Assembly: GCA_964473525.1 (NCBI GenBank)
Contig: CAYYPK010000023.1
Span: 35,036 to 99,035 of the forward strand
From: GCA-2687025 sp964473525
GTDB taxonomy: Bacteria > Poribacteria > WGA-4E > GCA-2687025
Direction: 5' to 3'
Length of the DNA stretch: 64,000 nt
Part shown: piece after piece, positions 59,452 through 64,000 of the stretch
Layout of the letters: each line of letters opens with the position of its first letter
How positions within the stretch are numbered: the first letter of the stretch is position 1
Made by a program: the position numbers and the translations under genes
The notes under the pieces: model-generated
Told to the model about the DNA's origin: nothing
Seen by the model: only the letters and a program-made list of their open reading frames with translations
Databases searched by the model: none

Positions 59452-62400
59452 GCTCTGATTCCTCTGGGTCAGTCTCAGTGTCGGCAGCCACTGCGCCCTC
59501 GCCCTCCGCGTCCTGGGCGTGCTCTGGTTCGCTTGTGTCCGCATCGTCTGGCGCGGCGTCGGCCGCGTCCTCCGCGGTTTCATCGACGGTCACGTTGTCC
59601 GGCTCCAAGGCGTGTAGCTCCGCTTCGTCCGTGACGCCCTCCACCGGCGCGGCCAGATCCCGGGCCAGGCTGTACGGTTCGCCGTCGCCTTCAGACCGGC
59701 CGTCGACGACCCCGTCCGCATCGGCATGCGCGCCCGCCGACCCGGCGTTGCGTCGGTCGAACCACTGCTCTAACGGGTAGAACAGTGAGAACAGGACGGG
59801 TGCCAGGAACAGGTTTGCCCCGGTTGCGCTCAGCATCCCACCGAAGGTTGGGACGGCGATGGGCTTCATGAGCTCCGCGCCCGTCGTCACACTCACCTCC
59901 GCGAGCATGATAGGCAGCAACGCCAGGACCGTGGTGGCCGTCGTCATGACGATGGGTCGAACCCGCAGCAGGCCTGCGTGCACGACGGCTTTGTCCACGC
60001 GTTCCCCGCCGCGGACGCGCTCGAGGAGGTACTCGATGAAGACGATCCCGTCCTCGACAGCGACGCCGAACAGCGCGATGTACCCCACCCACACCGCTGT
60101 GCTGTACTTGATGATGTAGCCGCCTCCCCACGCCTCGGGGATGTGCTGCATCGCCCACTGCATCCACATGCCGCCCACGAACGCGAACGGTATCGCGAGG
60201 AACACCGCGAACACCGCCGACGGCGACCGGAACTTCACATAGAGCAGCAGGAAGATGACGACGATGCACACCGGCACGACGACCATCAGCTTGTTGCGCG
60301 CCTCTAGTTCCGCCTCGTACTGTCCGCTGAACGAGTAGAAGTACCCCTGTGGCAGCGTCGGCTTGATCGCCTCGTCCAGCCTCTGTTGAGCCACGTTGAC
60401 GAAGTCCACGAGACCGACCGCGTCGACATCCACGTCGCAGAAGACGCGCGAGAAGAGCAGCGTGTTCTCGCTGGCGATCTTGGCGGGACCGGGGCGCCGC
60501 TCGAAGCGCACGAGCTGCTGTAGCGGGATGTGCTGCCCCATCGGAGACGGGACGAGCACGCGGCGCAGCGCCTCGACGTTGTCGCGCAGTTCCCGCTTGT
60601 ACCGCACGCGGATCGGGTACCGCTCCCGTCCTTCGACGGTTTCCGTCAGGTTCATGCCTCCGATGGCGGTCATGACGATCTGTTGCACGGCCCCGATCTT
60701 GATGCCGTAGCGCGCAGCCGCCTCGCGGTCGATGTGGAACTCGAGGTACGGCTTGTTGCCGATGCGCTCTGCGTATGGCCCCTTAGCGCCCTCGATCTTC
60801 GCGAGCTCCTGCTCGATGCGGACGGCGATCTCCTCGATTGTCGCCAGGTCGGCGCCGAACACCTTGATGCCGATGGGGGTCTGAATGCCGGTCGCCAACA
60901 TGTCGATGCGGTTGCGGATTGGCTGCGTCATGATGGGCGACACGCCGGGCAAGCGCGTAGCCTCGATCAGGTCCGCGATGAGTTCCCCGCGCTTCTTGGA
61001 GCGGAAGTGTTTCGAGTGCGCCAGCGTTGGCTCAATGTCCCGCGCGATGGTATGCAGCGTCGTCTCCGTATCGCGTTCTCCGAGGAGCTTCCCTTGATCG
61101 AGCGCGGCGATGACCGCCTCCGTCAGCGAACGAATGAGCCACACGCGGTAGAGACGCTCCCGCTCCCCCACTGCCTGCGCCTCCCGGTAGTGTTCGGCGG
61201 CTAGCGCGTCCACACGCTTCGCGGCCTGGTCCGCCACCGAGGTCGCGAAGGCGTTGTCCATGCGCATCGCGTGGCGCTCGCCCACGAGGCCTTCGGCGAT
61301 GAGTCGGCGCGCCACGCGCCGCGCCAGCGCGGCAGCTGCGGGCTCCAGGACGCGCCTGCGCGGCCAGTTCAGGGGATCGTCCACGTTGATGACCGTCTCG
61401 AACATGCCGATGGGCGCCGGGTCGGTCGCGGTGGACGCGCGACCCAGCTTGCCGACGACGCCCGTCACTTCCGGGAACCGGCTGATGATCATGTCCTGCT
61501 TCGCGAGGATGTCCTGCGTCTGCGTGATCGACGCGCCTGGAAGCAGTACCGGCATGAACAGCAGGTCGCCCTCGTTCAGAGGGGGCATGAACTCCTGCCC
61601 GATGTTCTTGTGCAACGGCGTGAGCGGCAGGCTTACGACCGCGGCAGCCACCGCGAGGAAGACGACTGCCAACTTCGTCCACAGGTTGCGCACGCTCAGC
61701 CGGATGAGAGGGCCGTACGCCGCCTTGAGCGCCCACGAGAGACCTTGCGCCACCTTCACCAGAGGCCAGCTAGGGAGCGTCAACGCGCGACCGACCGGCC
61801 CACGTCTTCGGGTCGTGTCTGGCAGGATGATGGACGCCAATGCTGGCACGAGGCTGATCGCGACGAGCGCTGCGCCCAGCATGGCGAGCGTCTTCGTATA
61901 CGCCAGCGGCTTGAAGAGCTTGCCCGCCTGGCCGGTCAACGAGAACACCGGCACGAACGCTACGATGATGATCACCATCGCGAAGAAGATGGGTGGCCCG
62001 ACCTCCTTCGCGGCGCGCGTCACCACCTGTGCCTTGGTCTCACCCTCGTGCGGTTCTCCCAGCAACCGCGTGATGTTCTCCGCCATCACGATGCCAGCGT
62101 CCACCATGACGCCGATGGCGATGGCAATGCCCGCCATGGACATGATGTCCGACGGCAGCCCCATCGCCTGCATGCCCAGGAACGACAGCAGCACGCCCAA
62201 CGGCAACACGATGGCAATCAGCAGGCTGCTCGTGAGTTGACCGAGGAAGAGGAGGATGACGGCCGCCGCGACGATCACCTCCTCAGTGAGCGTCTCTTTC
62301 AGCGTGTCCGTCGCCCGATGAATCAGATGGCTACGGTCGTAGAACGGCACGATCCGCACGCCAGGCGGCAGTCCCGGCTCAATCTCCCCCATCTTCGCCT

Positions 62401-63382
62401 TCACGTTCTCGATGACGCGTAGCGGGTTGTCGCCATACCGCATGAGCACGACGCCGCCGGTTGCGGAGACGCCCGCGTTGTCCAGCGCCCCGCGACGGAA
62501 GTCCGGCCCTTCCGTGACCGTCCCCAGGTTCTTCACGTAGATCGGCACTCCACCCTTGGCGGCGATGACGATGTTCTCGATGTCCTCAATAGACTGGATG
62601 AAGCCGAGCCCACGTATGAGGAACTCCATGCCCCCTTCCTCGACGACTTTGGCGCCGACGTCCACGTTGCTCGCGCGGACGCTGTTGAAGACCGCGGACA
62701 GGGGCAAGTCGTAGGCGAGCAGGGAGGCCGGATCGATGTCGATCTGGTACTGCTTGACGTGGCCGCCAACCGACGCGACCTCGGACACGCCGTCCGCCGC
62801 CGCCAGGTAGTAGCGCACCGTCCAGTCCTGTAGCGACCGGAGCTCGTGCAACTCTTGCCTCGACGGGACAAGATCGCCGCCGCCTTCCGGGCACTTGCCG
62901 GGGTCGGCATAGCGCGCGGTCGGGTGGTCGGGGCAGTAGTAACCGTTCTCGACCGTGTACCACAGCACCTGACCTATGCCGGTGGCGTCCGGCCCCAACA
63001 CAGGCACGACGCCGTCCGGCATGTCCTTCTGCGCGACGTTCATCCGCTCCAGGACGCGCGTGCGCGCCCAGTAGAAGTCGACATCGTCCTCGAAGATGAT
63101 GTTGATGTAGCCGAAGCTGAACATCGACGTGGACCGCACGTCTTTTACGTCGGGGATGCCCAGCATGGCGACGCCCAGCGGGTAGATCACCTGGTCTTCG
63201 ATGTCACGGGGGCTGCGCCCCGGCCAGTCGGCGAACACGATGACCTGGTTCTCGCCGATGTCTGGTATCGCGTCCACCGGCGTCGACTTCATCGCTCGCC
63301 ACGAGGCCATCGTCAGCAGGACGAAGGCGGCGAAGACGAGAAGCCGGTTCGCCATGCAGATGTCGATGATGCGGTTGATCAT
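59441..63382 (-). CDS. CusA/CzcA-type heavy-metal RND efflux transporter with insertions
   Basis: 1313 residues from ATG 63382 (MINRIIDICMANRLLV); the frame to 63616 overlaps the adaptor gene. HAE-RND hallmarks: PVDAIPDIGENQVIVFADWPG, MSMAGIAIAIGVMVDAGIVMAEN (TM4 with the Asp relay), NRIDMLATGIQTPIGIKVFG and GYIALFGVAVEDGIVFIEYLLE. It exports metal cations (Cu/Ag or Zn/Co/Cd) by proton antiport. It exceeds the usual ~1040 residues owing to a CPDHP...PGKCP heavy-metal-binding-like insert (~145-170), a helical insert of ~120 residues (~672-790), and an acidic C-terminal tail (~1210-1313). It is preceded by the adaptor gene 29 bp away. Confidence 0.92.
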   Translation of the reverse strand: MINRIIDICMANRLLVFAAFVLLTMASWRAMKSTPVDAIPDIGENQVIVFADWPGRSPRDIEDQVIYPLGVAMLGIPDVKDVRSTSMFSFGYINIIFEDDVDFYWARTRVLERMNVAQKDMPDGVVPVLGPDATGIGQVLWYTVENGYYCPDHPTARYADPGKCPEGGGDLVPSRQELHELRSLQDWTVRYYLAAADGVSEVASVGGHVKQYQIDIDPASLLAYDLPLSAVFNSVRASNVDVGAKVVEEGGMEFLIRGLGFIQSIEDIENIVIAAKGGVPIYVKNLGTVTEGPDFRRGALDNAGVSATGGVVLMRYGDNPLRVIENVKAKMGEIEPGLPPGVRIVPFYDRSHLIHRATDTLKETLTEEVIVAAAVILLFLGQLTSSLLIAIVLPLGVLLSFLGMQAMGLPSDIMSMAGIAIAIGVMVDAGIVMAENITRLLGEPHEGETKAQVVTRAAKEVGPPIFFAMVIIIVAFVPVFSLTGQAGKLFKPLAYTKTLAMLGAALVAISLVPALASIILPDTTRRRGPVGRALTLPSWPLVKVAQGLSWALKAAYGPLIRLSVRNLWTKLAVVFLAVAAAVVSLPLTPLHKNIGQEFMPPLNEGDLLFMPVLLPGASITQTQDILAKQDMIISRFPEVTGVVGKLGRASTATDPAPIGMFETVINVDDPLNWPRRRVLEPAAAALARRVARRLIAEGLVGERHAMRMDNAFATSVADQAAKRVDALAAEHYREAQAVGERERLYRVWLIRSLTEAVIAALDQGKLLGERDTETTLHTIARDIEPTLAHSKHFRSKKRGELIADLIEATRLPGVSPIMTQPIRNRIDMLATGIQTPIGIKVFGADLATIEEIAVRIEQELAKIEGAKGPYAERIGNKPYLEFHIDREAAARYGIKIGAVQQIVMTAIGGMNLTETVEGRERYPIRVRYKRELRDNVEALRRVLVPSPMGQHIPLQQLVRFERRPGPAKIASENTLLFSRVFCDVDVDAVGLVDFVNVAQQRLDEAIKPTLPQGYFYSFSGQYEAELEARNKLMVVVPVCIVVIFLLLYVKFRSPSAVFAVFLAIPFAFVGGMWMQWAMQHIPEAWGGGYIIKYSTAVWVGYIALFGVAVEDGIVFIEYLLERVRGGERVDKAVVHAGLLRVRPIVMTTATTVLALLPIMLAEVSVTTGAELMKPIAVPTFGGMLSATGANLFLAPVLFSLFYPLEQWFDRRNAGSAGAHADADGVVDGRSEGDGEPYSLARDLAAPVEGVTDEAELHALEPDNVTVDETAEDAADAAPDDADTSEPEHAQDAEGEGAVAADTETDPEESEHDR

Positions 63383-63411
63383 GTGCGCGCCTTGTGGCTT
63401 CTCCTTCCCGC

Positions 63412-64000
63412 CTAGTGGTTGTGGGCCGGCGCGGACGACTCGTCTTCGCCGCCGAGGGCCCCGCCGTAGGCGCCGGACGCCGATCCGGTGAGTTGCGTCT
63501 GCGAGTCCAGCAGGAAGGCGCCGTTCGTGACGACGGGGTCGGCGGGGTTCAGGCCGCTGATGACGGGGAAGTAGCGCCGTCGCGCCGTCGACCCGCCAGC
63601 GTCGTTCGTCGCCCACGCCTCGGGGCCTACGTCGACGTCCACCTGCTCGTATCCCGCGTCGCCGCGATCGACGAACACCACCGTGCGCAGACCCGTGTCG
63701 ATCACCGCCGACTTGGGTACGGCCAGCGCCTCTCCGGTCATGACAAGGGGTTGGCCGTCCGTCGGACAGCGCCCAGGTAATCGTCTGGATGGTCTGGACA
63801 CGCGTATCTGAAGATGAGGGAAGGCCCCCGAGCGGGGCTGGGCGCGCGCGCCATGGTGTCCCGCCCGCCCATGGGCGCAGGCGCTGGCGCGGCGTGGTCG
63901 TGTCCCGCGTGCGGATCCGCCTCCGCCTCGATCAGTGCCATGCCACAGATCGAGCATTCGCCTGGTTCGCCCTGCTTGACGTCCGGGTGCATGGGACACG
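63412..64000 (-). CDS. CusB-like membrane fusion protein, C-terminal part, with an apparent frameshift
   Basis: The gene enters from the right edge, so its N-terminus is missing. Two frames are needed. From the edge to about 63775 one frame encodes a heavy-metal-binding domain (CPMHPDVKQGEPGECSICGMAL), a His-rich linker (DPHAGHDHAAP) and the start of a second copy (CPDHPDDYLG). The remainder (CPTDGQPLVMTGEALAVPKSAVIDTG, then VDVGPEAW and VISGLNPADPVVTNGAFLLDS) is in another frame to the stop at 63412 and is the usual end of a CusB-type adaptor. One base missing at the GGG run (plus-strand CCC 63772-63774) would explain this. It could be an assembly error or a disabled gene. It delivers metal to the RND pump downstream. 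Confidence 0.85.
   Translation of the reverse strand, partial: VSHAPGRQAGRTRRMLDLWHGTDRGGGGSARGTRPRRASACAHGRAGHHGARAQPRSGAFPHLQIRVSRPSRRLPGRCPTDGQPLVMTGEALAVPKSAVIDTGLRTVVFVDRGDAGYEQVDVDVGPEAWATNDAGGSTARRRYFPVISGLNPADPVVTNGAFLLDSQTQLTGSASGAYGGALGGEDESSAPAHNH

Noticed and set aside
63383..63616. N-terminal extension of the RND transporter
   Set aside because: It is the shadow of the overlapping adaptor gene; the conserved protein starts at ATG 63382.
1..64000. CRISPR arrays, insertion sequences, prophage or integron features
   Set aside because: No regularly spaced repeats, transposase, integrase or recombinase reading frames were seen on either strand.

Overview
The window looks like chromosomal DNA of a high-GC, Gram-negative-type bacterium. 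The best guess is a member of Candidatus Poribacteria or a close relative. Two large secreted proteins end in the YPNPFNPETWIPF type of C-terminal module that is abundant in poribacterial proteomes, dockerin-like EF-hand repeats occur in two secreted proteins, and the gene content is rich in Gfo/Idh/MocA oxidoreductases, sugar-phosphate-isomerase-like TIM barrels, a sulfatase and a DUF6785-type membrane protein. The lineage is an inference from protein style; no rRNA is present to settle it. I saw no insertion sequence, prophage or CRISPR array.

Layout. 1-4.4 kb: the end of a Calx-beta surface protein, then two membrane proteins that look like catalytically dead relatives of PAP2 phosphatases and of phospholipase D. 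4.4-9.1 kb (minus): DUF6785-like membrane protein, two oxidoreductases and a dockerin-type lipoprotein, arranged like one operon. 9.3-15.1 kb: a nucleotidyltransferase/HPr-kinase-like pair, then a cassette of two paralogous secreted proteins plus a periplasmic-chaperone-like protein behind a perfect sigma-54 promoter. 15.3-21.6 kb: citrate synthase, ceramidase-like protein, HEAT lipoprotein, acetyltransferase, DHH phosphoesterase, oxidoreductase. 21.7-25.9 kb: orphan iron/haem-type ABC ATPase, a SelW-like selenoprotein with in-frame UGA and a SECIS-like hairpin, small envelope genes, an M14-like peptidase and a diadenylate-cyclase-like protein behind a second sigma-54-like site. 25.9-30.5 kb (minus): acyl-CoA synthetase, beta-helix lipoprotein, TIM-barrel isomerase, lipoprotein. 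30.6-39.9 kb: tRNA-Arg(TCG), TPR protein, hydroxypyruvate-isomerase-like protein, adaptor protein, short DNA polymerase I, ribosomal protein S4, the UPF0210/ACT pair, oxidoreductase. 40-49.6 kb: sorbosone-dehydrogenase-like protein, two GT9 glycosyltransferases overlapping a cysteine synthase, TPR and winged-helix-like genes, TrmJ-type methyltransferase, a secreted metallopeptidase, a small Cys-rich protein, a lipoprotein. 49.8-58.8 kb: catabolic cluster (enolase superfamily, amidase, D-2-hydroxyacid dehydrogenase, sulfatase, FAD oxidoreductase, Gfo/Idh/MocA, TIM barrel). 58.8-64 kb (minus): heavy-metal RND system with an outer-membrane-type beta-barrel protein.

How it fits together: most of the window supports a carbohydrate/organic-sulfate scavenging heterotroph with a large secreted surface proteome. 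Coding is dense, with many 1-8 bp start/stop overlaps and frequent GTG/TTG starts. The most noteworthy items are the UGA-encoded selenoprotein, the sigma-54-driven secreted-protein/chaperone cassette, the coiled-coil diadenylate-cyclase-like protein, and the adjacent PAP2-like and PLD-like pseudoenzymes.
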